A DNA stretch of 64,000 nucleotides from JANWHQ01 sp963775275 (GTDB taxonomy: Bacteria; Pseudomonadota; Alphaproteobacteria; Caulobacterales; Caulobacteraceae), in assembly GCA_963775275.1 (NCBI GenBank), contig CAVZII010000005.1, forward strand, positions 1,984,001 to 2,048,000, in the 5' to 3' direction. Within the stretch, counting starts at the first letter, position 1. Each line of letters begins with the position of its first letter. The notes under the pieces were generated by a model that saw only the letters and a program-made list of their open reading frames with translations, did no database searches and was not told where the DNA came from. Both the position numbers and the translations under genes were made by a program. Positions 17,688 to 28,444 of this stretch are shown piece by piece.

Positions 17688-19157
17688 ATGACTGACGGCT
17701 CCCGCCAGGCGGACCTGTTCGTGATCCTCGGCGCCACGGGCGACCTGGCGCAGCGGATGCTGTTCCCGTCGCTCTACTTCCTGGACGCCGACCGCCTGTT
17801 GCCCGCGGGCCTGAGGATCCTGGGCGTCGCCCGCAGCGACGTGGACCAGGCGCGGTTCCTGGACGAGGTGCGCGCCCATGTGGTCGAGCGGGCGCGCCCG
17901 GGCGGCCTGGACGAGACGGCCTGGGCGCGGTTCGCCGCGCGCGTCGGCTATTGCCGCGCGGACGCCTCCACGCCCGAGGGCGCCAAGGCGCTGAAGGCGG
18001 CGATGGGCGAGACCGCCCTGCCGATCTTCTACCTTTCCCTGTCGCCGAGCCTGTTCGGCCCGGTGTGCTCCGCGCTCAAGGCGGCCGGGGCCGCCGAAGG
18101 CGGGCGCGTCGTGCTGGAAAAGCCCGTGGGGCACGACCTGGCCAGCTCGCGCGCGCTGAACGCGGCGGTGGCCGAGGCCTTCAACGAGGATCGGGTGTTC
18201 CGCATCGACCATTACCTCGGCAAGGAGACGGTGCAGAACCTGATCGCGCTCAGGTTCGCCAACACCCTGTTCGAGCCGCTCTGGAACAACCTCGCCATCG
18301 ACCATGTCCAGATCACCGTGGCCGAGACCGGCGGGGTGGGGGACCGCTGGCCCTACTACGACGAGTACGGCGCCCTGAGGGACATGCTGCAGAACCACAT
18401 GCTGCAGCTCCTGTGCCTGGTGGCCATGGAGCCTCCGTCCGACCTCGATCCGGATTCGGTGCGCAACGAGAAGGTCAAGGTGCTGCGCTCGCTGCGTCCC
18501 TTCACCAGGGCGTCGGCCTCCGGCTGCAGCGTGCGGGGCCAGTACACCGCGGGCGTGGTCGAGGGGCACGCGGCGCCCGCCTATGAGACCGAGCGGGGTC
18601 AGCCCACCTCCACCGAGACCTTCGTCGCGCTGCGGGTGGATCTCGACAACTGGCGCTGGGCGGGGGTGCCGTTCTTCCTGCGGACGGGCAAGCGCCTGCC
18701 CGAGCGGCGGACCCAGATCGTGGTCCAGTTCAAGGGCGTGCCGCACTCGATCTTCGGCGCCGGAAGCAACGACGACCTCATGGCCAACCGGCTCGTCATC
18801 GACCTGCAGCCCGACGAGGACATCGAGCTCCTGCTCATGAACAAGGCGCCGGGTCTTTCGACCCAGGGGATGCGCCTGCAGTCCCTGCCGCTGTCCCTGA
18901 GCCTCGCCCAGAGCTACGAGGGCCCCAACGCCCGACGGCGCATCGCCTACGAGCCGCTGCTGCTGGAGATCCTCAACGGGGTCACCACGCTCTTCGTGCG
19001 CCGCGACGAGGTCGAGCAGGCCTGGGACTGGATCGACGGCGTCGCCGAGGCTTGGGCCCAGGCGGGCGCAGCGCCCAAACCCTATGCCGCGGGAACCTGG
19101 GGCCCTTCAGGGGCTTTCGGACTCATCGAGCGGTTCGGACGGCAGTGGTATGAATGA
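17688..19157 (+). CDS. zwf: Glucose-6-phosphate 1-dehydrogenase
   Basis: This 489-residue enzyme oxidises glucose 6-phosphate to 6-phosphogluconolactone with NAD(P). The cofactor loop VILGATGDLAQRMLFPSLYFL is at the N-terminus and the signature active-site segment RIDHYLGKETVQNL is near residue 170-185. KPVGHDLASS and FFLRTGKRLPERRTQIVVQF are also typical. It is the first gene of the Entner-Doudoroff operon and overlaps pgl by eight bases (ATGAATGA). The 200 bases upstream, shared with divergent tamA, presumably hold the promoter; I could not identify it with confidence. Confidence 0.96.
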   Translation: MTDGSRQADLFVILGATGDLAQRMLFPSLYFLDADRLLPAGLRILGVARSDVDQARFLDEVRAHVVERARPGGLDETAWARFAARVGYCRADASTPEGAKALKAAMGETALPIFYLSLSPSLFGPVCSALKAAGAAEGGRVVLEKPVGHDLASSRALNAAVAEAFNEDRVFRIDHYLGKETVQNLIALRFANTLFEPLWNNLAIDHVQITVAETGGVGDRWPYYDEYGALRDMLQNHMLQLLCLVAMEPPSDLDPDSVRNEKVKVLRSLRPFTRASASGCSVRGQYTAGVVEGHAAPAYETERGQPTSTETFVALRVDLDNWRWAGVPFFLRTGKRLPERRTQIVVQFKGVPHSIFGAGSNDDLMANRLVIDLQPDEDIELLLMNKAPGLSTQGMRLQSLPLSLSLAQSYEGPNARRRIAYEPLLLEILNGVTTLFVRRDEVEQAWDWIDGVAEAWAQAGAAPKPYAAGTWGPSGAFGLIERFGRQWYE

Positions 19158-19857
19158 CGCGGGACTCGTCCCGAATCTGGAGGTCTGCGCCGACCGTGAA
19201 GAGCTGGCCGAGACAGCGGCCGACGCGCTCGCCGAGCGCCTCCGGGCGCGCCTGGGCGAAGCGCCGCGCGCATCCCTGGCGGTGTGCGGCGGGACGACGC
19301 CGGGGCCCGCCTTCGATCGGCTCGGCGGCCGTGACCTCGGCTGGGATCGCATCGACGTCACCTTGACGGACGAGAGGTTCGTGGCGCCGAGCTCGCCCGA
19401 CAGCAACGAGCGCCTGGTGCGCCGACGTCTGCTGAAGGGACCCGCCGCCGCAGCTCGGTTCACCCCCCTGTGGGCCGAGGCGCCCACGCCCGAAGCCGCC
19501 GCCGTCGAGGCCGAGGCCCAGCTGGCGCCGCTGCTTCCGTTCGACTGCATCCTCCTCGGCATGGGCGAGGATGGCCACGTCGCGTCCCTGTTCCCGGGGA
19601 GCCCGGCGCTGGCCGAGGGGCTCGATCCGGAGAGCGCGCGGCTGTGCGTCGGCGTCCCGTCCGGCGTTCCGGCGCCGCCCCAGCCGCGGATCAGCCTGAC
19701 CCTGCGGGCCTTGCTGGACGCCGGCCTGATCCTCATCTTGATCACGGGGGAGGCCAAGCGGCGCACGCTCGAGGCGGTTGCGGCCGGCGCGGACCTGCCC
19801 GTAGCCGCCGTCCTTGGTCAGACCCGCACGCCGGTCCGCGTCCTGTGGAGTCCCTAG
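19150..19857 (+). CDS. pgl: 6-phosphogluconolactonase
   Basis: This 235-residue enzyme hydrolyses 6-phosphogluconolactone to 6-phosphogluconate. The ATG at 19150 lies inside the zwf stop region, indicating coupled translation. Motifs are VCGGTTPGPAFDRLGG, VTLTDERFV and LLGMGEDGHVASLFPGSPAL, all typical of the glucosamine-6-phosphate isomerase/lactonase fold. A 179-base gap with inverted repeats separates it from edd. Confidence 0.94.
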   Translation: MNDAGLVPNLEVCADREELAETAADALAERLRARLGEAPRASLAVCGGTTPGPAFDRLGGRDLGWDRIDVTLTDERFVAPSSPDSNERLVRRRLLKGPAAAARFTPLWAEAPTPEAAAVEAEAQLAPLLPFDCILLGMGEDGHVASLFPGSPALAEGLDPESARLCVGVPSGVPAPPQPRISLTLRALLDAGLILILITGEAKRRTLEAVAAGADLPVAAVLGQTRTPVRVLWSP

Positions 19858-19869
19858 GGTCCCGACTTC

Positions 19870-20020
19870 GACGTTCGTCACCGCCCGGAGCGGGCGCCGA
19901 ACGAGCGTCAGAGTCGACAAGGACACTAGCAACACTATGATTCTAGTGAGGTTTACGAATTTGACGTTCGTCAGCAGAGACGCCCCAGGTGTGGGACGAA
20001 CGTCAAAGTCACCTCACTAG
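19870..20020. promoter_or_regulatory. Candidate control region of edd: three GACG-NN-CGTC dyads
   Basis: The pgl-edd gap holds three copies of the short dyad GACG(TT or AA)CGTC, at 19870-19879, 19963-19972 and 19995-20004. The first is followed by the imperfect partner GAACGAGCGTC. They may be operators for a sugar-responsive regulator of the Entner-Doudoroff genes, but the last two also form the arms of the repeat at 19943-20020. I know of no matching characterised operator. Confidence 0.4.
19943..20020. repeat. 78-bp inverted repeat (MITE-like or operator) upstream of edd
   Basis: The outer arms CTAGTGAGGT and ACCTCACTAG, and inner arms TTTGACGTTCGTC and GACGAACGTCAAA, pair perfectly, separated by short mismatched linkers and a 22-base centre. 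CTAG at both extremes could be a 4-bp target duplication of the kind made by IS5-group elements. A 26-base half copy lies at 11448-11473. It ends 16 bases before the edd start codon. Confidence 0.65.
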
Positions 20021-20036
20021 ACGGGGAAAGGAAGCC

Positions 20037-21838
<1,802 letters not shown>

Positions 21839-21842
<4 letters not shown>

Positions 21843-22813
21843 GCCGCGGGCTTGGCCTCGTCGGCGACATCGGCGGCACGCACGCGCGCTTCGCCCTGGC
21901 CGAGCTCGGCCGCGGACGGGCCGGGATCAGCGAGCCGCGCATCTACGACAACCGCGACTACCCTTCGGCCGAGGCCGCCATCGAGGCCTATCTGGGCGAC
22001 GCCGCGCCGTCCGCCCGCCCCGAGCGCGTGGTCCTGGCCGTGGCGGGACCGGTGACCGACGGCCGGATGGATTTCACCAACTCCGACTGGGAGCTGTCCG
22101 AGCGGGGTCTGAGGCGGGAGGGCCGCTTTCGCGCCGCCCGGCTGATCAACGACTTCGCCGCCCAGGCGCTCGGCGCGCCGCGGGTTGCGCCCGACGGCCT
22201 CCGCCGCATCGGCCCCGAGGTCGAGGGCGAGAGGAACGGAACGCTGGCGGTGCTGGGGCCGGGCACGGGCTTCGGCCTGGCGGGCCTGGTCCGGCAGGGC
22301 GGAGGCGAGGTCGTGCTCGCCACCGAGGGCGGTCACGCGGGCTTCGCCCCGGCCGACGAGACCGACGCGGAGATCCTGCGCCTCTTCTCGCGCAGCCACG
22401 GACGCGTCTCGGTCGAGCGCGTGCTCTCCGGCCACGGCCTCTACGAGCTCTATCTGGCGATGGGCGCGATCGAAGGGTTGAGGCCCATGTGCACCGACGA
22501 GCGCCAGGTGCAGCAGTCCGCGCGCGAGGGCGAGACCCTCGCCAAGGTGACGATCGACCGGTTCTGCCGGATCCTGGGCTCGGCGGCGGGCGATATCGCG
22601 CTGACGCTCGGCGCGCGCGGCGGGGTCTATGTCACCGGCGGCGTGGCCGTGAGCCTGGCCGACGAGATCGTCGCCGGCGGCTTTCGCGGGCGCTTCGAGG
22701 CCAAGGGGCGTTTCGAGGACTACATGCGCCAGATCCCCGCCTTCCTTGTGCTCGAGCCCTACGCCGCCTTGATTGGCGCGGCGAGCCTGCTGGACCGGCT
22801 GGAGGCGGCATGA
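21839..22813 (+). CDS. glk: Glucokinase
   Basis: This 324-residue bacterial glucokinase phosphorylates glucose with ATP, feeding the pathway encoded around it. It has the phosphate loop LVGDIGGTHARFALAE, the glucose-binding region TNSDWELSERGL and LINDFAAQALG, LGPGTGFGLAGLV, EGGHAGFAPADETDAEIL, and GGVYVTGGVAVSL near the end. It overlaps edd by four bases on one side and eda by four on the other, so the operon is fully coupled. Confidence 0.95.
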
Positions 22814-23433
22814 CGATCGAGGAGATCCTCGCCCTGGCGCCCGTCATCCCGGTGCTGACCATTGAGGACGAGGCCCACGCTGTCCCGCTTGCCCGCGCCC
22901 TGAGGGACGGCGGGCTGACCGCGCTGGAAGTCACGCTGCGCACGCCCGCCGCCGCCCCGGCCATCCGGCGGATCGCCGGCGAGGTCGAGGGCGTGACGGT
23001 CGGGGCGGGCACGGTGCTGAACGCGGCCGACGCGCGCCGGGCCGAGGACGCGGGCGCGCGCTTCCTGGTGAGCCCGGGCCTGATCGCGGACGCGAGGGCG
23101 GGCGGCTTCCCGCCGCGCCTGCCCGGGATCTCCACCGCCACCGAGCTGATGGCGGGGCTGGAGGCGGGGTTCACATGCTTCAAGTTCTTCCCGGCCGTTC
23201 CGGCGGGCGGCGTCGCCATGCTGAAGGCGTTCGCACCGGTGTTTCCTCAGGCCAGGTTCTGCCCGACCGGCGGGATCACCGCCCAGAACGCCGCCGAGTT
23301 CCTAGCGCTCGCCAACGTGGCGTGCGTCGGCGGGTCCTGGATCGCGCCGGCCGTCGCCGTCCGGGGCGGCGACTGGGGCCGGATCACCGGGCTTGCGCGC
23401 GCCTGCCAGCTCCTGCGCCCGAAGCCGCTCTAG
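22810..23433 (+). CDS. eda: 2-dehydro-3-deoxy-phosphogluconate aldolase (KDPG aldolase)
   Basis: This 207-residue class I aldolase splits KDPG into pyruvate and glyceraldehyde 3-phosphate, the last step of the pathway. PVIPVLTIED, LEVTLRTPAAAPAIR, VGAGTVLN, and the Schiff-base Lys in FTCFKFFPAVPAGG are all present, with CPTGGITAQNAAEFLAL near the end. The ATG at 22810 overlaps the glk stop. Its 3' 132 bases overlap the 3' end of otsA on the other strand. Confidence 0.95.
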   Translation: MTIEEILALAPVIPVLTIEDEAHAVPLARALRDGGLTALEVTLRTPAAAPAIRRIAGEVEGVTVGAGTVLNAADARRAEDAGARFLVSPGLIADARAGGFPPRLPGISTATELMAGLEAGFTCFKFFPAVPAGGVAMLKAFAPVFPQARFCPTGGITAQNAAEFLALANVACVGGSWIAPAVAVRGGDWGRITGLARACQLLRPKPL

Positions 23434-24840
23434 CGCCTCGGGCGAGACCGCCGCCTCGCGGCGCTCCAGGCGCGAGGCTCGCAACGCCTTGACGAAGCTG
23501 TCGCGCCAGGCGGCGATGTCGTCGCGCCGCACGCCTTCCATCAGCGCCTTCCAGCGCGAGATCCGCTCCTCCAGCCCCATGGACAGGGCGCGGTGCAGCG
23601 CATCGGCCATCTCCTCGCGGCTGAAGGGGTTGCAGATCAGCGCCTCGCGCATCTGGGCGGCCGCGCCGGCGAAGCGCGACAGGATCAGCACGCCCGGATC
23701 GTTCGGGTTCTGGGCGGCGACATACTCCTTGGCCACCAGGTTCATCCCGTCGCGCAGAGGCGTGACCAGGCAGACCTTGGCGGCGCGGTAGATGCCGGCC
23801 AGCTCGTCGCGCGGATAGCTCCTCAGCACGACGCGGATCGGGGCCCAGTCGGTCTCGGCGAACTCGCCGTTGATCCGCCCGCTCTGGGACTCGAGCTTGG
23901 CGCGGATGTCCTGATAGGCGTCCACCTCCTCGCGGCTGGGCGGGGCGATCTGCAGGAGCAGGGTGCGACCGCGGTACTCCGGGTGGTCCAGCAGCAGCTG
24001 TTCGAAGCCCAGCAGGCGCTCCTCCAGCCCCTTGGCGTAGTCCAGGCGGTCGACCCCCACGATCAGCGACTGGAAGACGCTGCTGGCGGCCATCAGGTCG
24101 AAGGACCTGACCGCCGTGGGCGAGCGCAGGATCTGCTCGAACTCCTCCACGTCGATGCCGATGGGGAAGGCGCCCGCGGAGATGCTGCGATCGAACGCCT
24201 TCAGCCGGTTGTCGGGCAGGATCTCGCCGCCGGCCTCGATGAGCACGTAGTCCTGGAAGGCCTGCAGCCACTCCTGGGTCTGGAAGCCGACAAGGTCGTA
24301 GTCGAAGAGGGATTCCACCAGGCGGGCGTGGCGCGGCAGGGTCGCGATGAGCTGGCGCGCGGGCCAGGGGATGTGCAGGAAGAACCCGATGGGGTTGTCC
24401 ACGCCGAGCTTGCGAAGCTCCCGTCCCAGCGGGATCAGGTGGTAGTCGTGGACCCAGATCAGGTCGTCCGGCTCGATCAGCGGCCTGAGCGTCTCGGCGA
24501 AGCGCCGGTTCACGCTCTGATAGCTCTGGTCGAAGGAGCGGTCGTAGGCGGTGAGGTCGATCCGATAGTGGAACAGCGGCCAGATCGTCTTGTTGGCGTA
24601 GCCGTTGTAGTACTCCTGGACGTCCTGTTCCTCGAGGTCGATCGTCATCACGCTGACGCCTGCGACCTCATGGGTCGAAATCTCGCCGGTGAAGGTCTCT
24701 GTCGTCTCGCCGCTCCAGCCGAACCACAGGCCGGAATACTTCCGCAGCGCCGCGCCAAGCCCCATCGCGAGGCCGCCCTGGCTGGCCTCCTTGCCGCCGC
24801 CGGTGGTGACGCGGTTCGAAACGACAATGAGCCGGCTCAT
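23302..24840 (-). CDS. otsA: Alpha,alpha-trehalose-phosphate synthase (GT20)
   Basis: This 512-residue glycosyltransferase joins UDP-glucose and glucose 6-phosphate to give trehalose 6-phosphate. The start is the ATG at 24840, overlapping the stop of the GH15 gene as ATGA. Diagnostic segments are GLWFGWSGETTE, WPLFHYRIDLTAYDR, WVHDYHLIPLGRELR, GFFLHIPWPA, VDRLDYAKGLEERLLG and PLRDGMNLVAKEYVAAQ. The C-terminal tail of about 45 residues is low-complexity and antisense to the eda end; OtsA proteins are usually shorter, so this tail may be an extension without function. Confidence 0.94.
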   Translation of the reverse strand: MSRLIVVSNRVTTGGGKEASQGGLAMGLGAALRKYSGLWFGWSGETTETFTGEISTHEVAGVSVMTIDLEEQDVQEYYNGYANKTIWPLFHYRIDLTAYDRSFDQSYQSVNRRFAETLRPLIEPDDLIWVHDYHLIPLGRELRKLGVDNPIGFFLHIPWPARQLIATLPRHARLVESLFDYDLVGFQTQEWLQAFQDYVLIEAGGEILPDNRLKAFDRSISAGAFPIGIDVEEFEQILRSPTAVRSFDLMAASSVFQSLIVGVDRLDYAKGLEERLLGFEQLLLDHPEYRGRTLLLQIAPPSREEVDAYQDIRAKLESQSGRINGEFAETDWAPIRVVLRSYPRDELAGIYRAAKVCLVTPLRDGMNLVAKEYVAAQNPNDPGVLILSRFAGAAAQMREALICNPFSREEMADALHRALSMGLEERISRWKALMEGVRRDDIAAWRDSFVKALRASRLERREAAVSPEALERLRAQELAGARKPGDPAPVAAPDGDGRRDPGPADARHVGER

Positions 24841-26633
24841 CGCACCGAGCTCCATGGGCGGCTAAGCAGGACCGCGCAGTTGATCATCCCGACTAGCGAA
24901 TAAGTCTGCGGATAGTTCCCCCAGAGTTCGCCGTCCTCGAAGCTGATATCCTCCGAAAACAGCCCAGCATGAGTTCGCCTTTGCAACATGTCCTCGAACA
25001 AATCGCGCGCCTCGTCGACCCTACCTGCCAGATATAGCGCCTCGATGAACCAGAATGTGCAGAAATTGAACGCGGTCTGCGGCTGGCCGAAGTCGTCGCG
25101 GATCGAATACCGCAGGAGATAGGGGCCTCGTCTCAGCTCCTTCTCGATGGCGGCGAAGGTCGCCCGATAGCTGGGATCTTCGGGGCTGACGAACCTCAGA
25201 TCGGCCAGCTGCAGCAGGCTGGCGTCGAGCTCCTCGCCGTCGAAGCTGGCGGCGTAGCGGCCCAGCTCCCGATTGAAGGCGCGGGTCTCGATGGCGGCGC
25301 GGATGTGGTCGGCCCGCTCGCGCCACAGGGATTCGCGCTCGGCGAGACCGACGCTGGGCGCGGCCTTGGCGAGCCGGTCGCAGGCCGCCCAGCACATCGC
25401 CGCAGAATAGGTGTGCACGGCCGCGCGGGTGCGGAACTCCCAAAGGCCGGCGTCGGACTTGTCATGCACCGCGAAGGCGCGCTCGCCGACCTCTTCCAGG
25501 GCCTTGAAGTCCTCCACTGTCGCCGGCCTGAGCAGGCGCTGGTCGTAGAAGGCCTGCACATTGGACAGCACGATCTGGCCGTAGACGTCGTGCTGGTCGT
25601 GCTCGTGCGCCTGGTTGCCGGACCGCACGGGCCCCATCCCGCGGTAGCCGGGCAGGCTGTCGATGACGCTCTCGGCCAGGGCCGGCTCGAGCCCCACGCC
25701 ATAGACCGGCTGAACGCGGCCGCCCTGGGTGCGGTCCACGACATTGCGCAGGAAGCTCAGGAAGTTCTCCAGGATGTCCACCGCACCCAGCCGGTTCAGG
25801 GCCTGAACCACATAGTAGGCGTCCCTCACCCAGCAGTAGCGGTAGTCCCAGTTGCGCCCCGAGTTCGCGTGCTCCGGGATCGAGGTCGTCAGCGCCGCGA
25901 CGATGGCGCCGGTCTCCTCATAGGCGCAGAGCTTCAAGGTGATCGCGGCGCGGATCACCGCCTCCTGCCAGTCCAGCGGCAGGGCGAGGGTGCGGACCCA
26001 TTCCACCCAGTAGCGCTGGGTGTCGGTGAACATGCTGGCGATGGACGACGCCACCTCGCCGTTGAACGGCTCGTCCGGGCCCAGGAACAGGGCCATCGGT
26101 CCCTCCAGCCGGAACCAGCGCTCGGAGATGATGTGCGAGATCGGGCAGTCGGTCGTGAGCCTCAGCGTCACGTCATCGCAGATGTAGCGGATGTGGTTGG
26201 AGCCGGTGGTCCGCTCGGCCGGGCGCGCGCCCCAGCCGGTGGTCGGCCGCAGGCGGATGGAGATGGTGGGTGAAGCGTTCAGGGGCCGGATGATCCGGAT
26301 CAGGGCGGTGGGGCGATAGGTGCGGCCGTACTTGATGTAGCGGGGGGCGAAGTCGAGGATCTCGATGGCGTCGCCCATCTGGCTGACCAGCTCGGTGCGC
26401 AGGATGGCGGTGTTGCGCAGGTAGCTCTGGCGCGCCTCCACCAGCCCTTCGAGCTCCACCGACCAGAAGCCGGTGGCGCCGTCCTCGGACGGCTCCCTGC
26501 CGCTGAGCAGCGAAGAGAAGACCGGGTCGTCGTCGAAGCGGGGCGCGCAGGCCCAGACGTGCCGTCCCTGGCGGTCGATCAGGCTCGCCATGGAGCAGTT
26601 GCCCACCGGAGCGAGGTCCAGGGTCTGGGTCAT
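24837..26633 (-). CDS. Glycoside hydrolase family 15 protein (glucoamylase- or trehalase-like)
   Basis: This 598-residue GH15 protein has an (alpha/alpha)6 barrel preceded by a beta-rich N-terminal domain. The hallmark ANSGRNWDYRYCWVRDAYYVVQALNRLG covers the substrate and general-acid region; the general base is expected near the WGNYPQTYSLVGMINCAVLLS end. The family includes glucoamylases, glucodextranases and mycobacterial-type trehalases. The gene lies between otsB and otsA and overlaps both by four bases. I therefore infer action on trehalose or a storage glucan in the same osmolyte pathway. No signal peptide is seen, so it should be cytosolic. Confidence 0.9.
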   Translation of the reverse strand: MTQTLDLAPVGNCSMASLIDRQGRHVWACAPRFDDDPVFSSLLSGREPSEDGATGFWSVELEGLVEARQSYLRNTAILRTELVSQMGDAIEILDFAPRYIKYGRTYRPTALIRIIRPLNASPTISIRLRPTTGWGARPAERTTGSNHIRYICDDVTLRLTTDCPISHIISERWFRLEGPMALFLGPDEPFNGEVASSIASMFTDTQRYWVEWVRTLALPLDWQEAVIRAAITLKLCAYEETGAIVAALTTSIPEHANSGRNWDYRYCWVRDAYYVVQALNRLGAVDILENFLSFLRNVVDRTQGGRVQPVYGVGLEPALAESVIDSLPGYRGMGPVRSGNQAHEHDQHDVYGQIVLSNVQAFYDQRLLRPATVEDFKALEEVGERAFAVHDKSDAGLWEFRTRAAVHTYSAAMCWAACDRLAKAAPSVGLAERESLWRERADHIRAAIETRAFNRELGRYAASFDGEELDASLLQLADLRFVSPEDPSYRATFAAIEKELRRGPYLLRYSIRDDFGQPQTAFNFCTFWFIEALYLAGRVDEARDLFEDMLQRRTHAGLFSEDISFEDGELWGNYPQTYSLVGMINCAVLLSRPWSSVR

Positions 26634-27388
26634 GACAGGTCACCTTCCGCTTCCAGCCAGGCCCGCACCGCCTCGATGTCCGGCAGCCGCCGGCGCGCCT
26701 CGGTCGCGCGCGGCGGTCCGACCAGGACGCCCAGGCCGCCATGCGCCTGGGCCGCGCGGAAGCCGTCCTCGTCGGTCAGGTCGTCGCCGACGAACAGGGG
26801 GATCGAGCCCGCGAACGGCGGCTCGCCCATGAAGGAGGTCACCGCCATCCCCTTGTCGAAGCCCGGCGTACAGATCTCGGCGACCATGTGACCGAGCTGG
26901 AGCTTGAGGCCATGGTCCCTGGCGATCGCCGTGGCCAGCTTGCGCACCTGGTCTTCCAGCGCGGGCGCCTCGCGGTAGTGCATGGCCACGCCCAGCGTCT
27001 TGTCCTCCAGCCGGACTCCCTGGTGGCGCCCGGCGAAGAGGAAGGCGCGCGCGCGCGCGTCGGCGAGGGCCGGATCCGGCGGCGCCAGCATCACCATGCC
27101 GTCCGGGCGCCGGCGCACCAGGCCGTGTACGGCGGCCACGGCGCGGGCCGCACCCTCGAGGATGCGGTCGACGTCTTCCAGCGAGCGCCCGCTCACCACC
27201 GCCACGCGGCCGTGCAGGCGGACCTGCAGGCGCTGCAGAAGGCGCGTGCGCCAGGGCTCGGGCCCCACGTCCTCGGGACGGGCCTGGATCGCCGCCAGGG
27301 TGCCGTCCAGGTCAAGGAACAGGGCCGCGCAATCCAGGGCGGCGAGCGGCGGCGGCGCGGGCAGGTCTTTGGCCTGAATCGCGGTCAT
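26630..27388 (-). CDS. otsB: Trehalose-6-phosphate phosphatase
   Basis: This 252-residue HAD-superfamily phosphatase removes phosphate from trehalose 6-phosphate. Motif I is ALFLDLDGTLAAI, with VVSGRSLEDVDRIL in the middle, HYREAPAL in the cap, and the acid motif LFVGDDLTDEDGFRAAQ near residue 205. It is the first gene of the otsB-GH15-otsA operon, and all three genes overlap by four bases. Confidence 0.94.
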   Translation of the reverse strand: MTAIQAKDLPAPPPLAALDCAALFLDLDGTLAAIQARPEDVGPEPWRTRLLQRLQVRLHGRVAVVSGRSLEDVDRILEGAARAVAAVHGLVRRRPDGMVMLAPPDPALADARARAFLFAGRHQGVRLEDKTLGVAMHYREAPALEDQVRKLATAIARDHGLKLQLGHMVAEICTPGFDKGMAVTSFMGEPPFAGSIPLFVGDDLTDEDGFRAAQAHGGLGVLVGPPRATEARRRLPDIEAVRAWLEAEGDLS

Positions 27389-27466
27389 AGGGTCCGATAG
27401 ACGAGGCTAGGTCCCCATGGCCACCCCCATAGAGGGGCAAACGCGCAAGATGGCCCATTGATCCTT

Positions 27467-27511
27467 GGGCGTCGCCGCTTGTGCGAAGCCCCGCTTGCGA
27501 AGGCGACGCCC
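27467..27511. terminator. GC-rich hairpin between the CmcJ-like gene and otsB
   Basis: GGGCGTCGCC at 27467-27476 pairs perfectly with GGCGACGCCC at 27502-27511. It lies just after the stop of the CmcJ-like gene (minus strand) but has no T tract, so its role as a terminator is doubtful. Confidence 0.3.
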
Positions 27512-27516
27512 GCGCT

Positions 27517-28341
27517 TCAGTCGAAGAAGGCGAAGGCTCTGACGTCGATGCTCTCGCGCGCCGGCGCGTCCGGCGGACAGCTCGGGTCGTCGAAGGCGGA
27601 ATGGGGCACGCCGGTGGCCCGCGCGGGGTCTGAGTCATAGCCCTTGAACACCAGCACCTCGTCGCGGGTCATGGCGGGGAAGTAGCACCAGCGCTGGCCC
27701 GGGCCGTGGCGGAAGACGCTGTTCTCGAACTTCAGCTCGGGCGCGCCGGGCGGATCGATGATGCAGTCCGACCAGACGCGGTCGCCCGCGCCCACCGTGC
27801 GCGCGTCGCAGATCGCCAGGGGCGCGTCCTGGGGCGGGTCCGACAGCGCCCGCCAAAGGTTGTAGATGGCGAAGCGCTTGCCGAGCCGCGCCTCGGCCTC
27901 CTCGGGCGGCAGCATCCGCTCGATCCAGAAGCTCGAGCCTGCGGGGTTCTGGCTGTAGTCGCAGTGGGCGAAGCGGGCGGTGACGGTCGAGCCGTCCTGG
28001 CCGACCCGCCCCGAGCGCTCCGAGCGCCTCAGCACGCCGCCCGGCGAGGCGACCACCTTGGCCGCGCCGGTGACCCGCGTCAGCAGCGTCTCCAGCTCGC
28101 GCATATAGACCTCGCGAACCTCGGCGGGGTCGAAGAAGTTGGTCACCGCCGTCGGGCCGTCCACCAGGGCGAAGCCCTCGCGGTCGAGCGACACCTCTTC
28201 GCGGATCGGCCGCACGTCCTCGATGGTCACAGCGCGCGGCTCGATCGGCAGGTTGTTCAGCTCGCGCTGGCGGCCATAGAAGATCGGCTTGCCCGCGCAG
28301 TCGCCAAGGAAGCCGATGGTCGAGTCCACCATCCGGGGCAT
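27517..28341 (-). CDS. CmcJ/NvfI-family oxidoreductase
   Basis: This 274-residue protein is related to the CmcJ / GA4-desaturase-like family of presumed Fe(II)/2-oxoglutarate-type oxygenases. The ATG at 28341 follows AGGAGG at good spacing; the track further upstream is not coding. Recognisable segments are FAHCDYSQNPAG, YNLWRALSDPPQDAPLAICDART, and the C-terminal VFKGYDSDPARATGVPHSAFDDPSCP, which is highly typical. The candidate metal ligands are His and Asp in AHCDYS and His in GVPHSAFDD. It is monocistronic and diverges from the RHH cassette. The substrate is unknown. Confidence 0.8.
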   Translation of the reverse strand: MPRMVDSTIGFLGDCAGKPIFYGRQRELNNLPIEPRAVTIEDVRPIREEVSLDREGFALVDGPTAVTNFFDPAEVREVYMRELETLLTRVTGAAKVVASPGGVLRRSERSGRVGQDGSTVTARFAHCDYSQNPAGSSFWIERMLPPEEAEARLGKRFAIYNLWRALSDPPQDAPLAICDARTVGAGDRVWSDCIIDPPGAPELKFENSVFRHGPGQRWCYFPAMTRDEVLVFKGYDSDPARATGVPHSAFDDPSCPPDAPARESIDVRAFAFFD

Positions 28342-28444
28342 GGGCGTCCTCCTGGTGTTTTCGGCAGTGACGAGCGTATCAGGGGCCCTGTCAAGGGCGG
28401 GGGGAAGGGACGCGCAGCAGGAGAAGCCGCCCAGACGTTTACAT

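Noticed and set aside
27467..27511. Strong terminator for the CmcJ-like gene
   Set aside because: The hairpin is good but no T tract follows on the minus strand, so it is listed only as a weak candidate.
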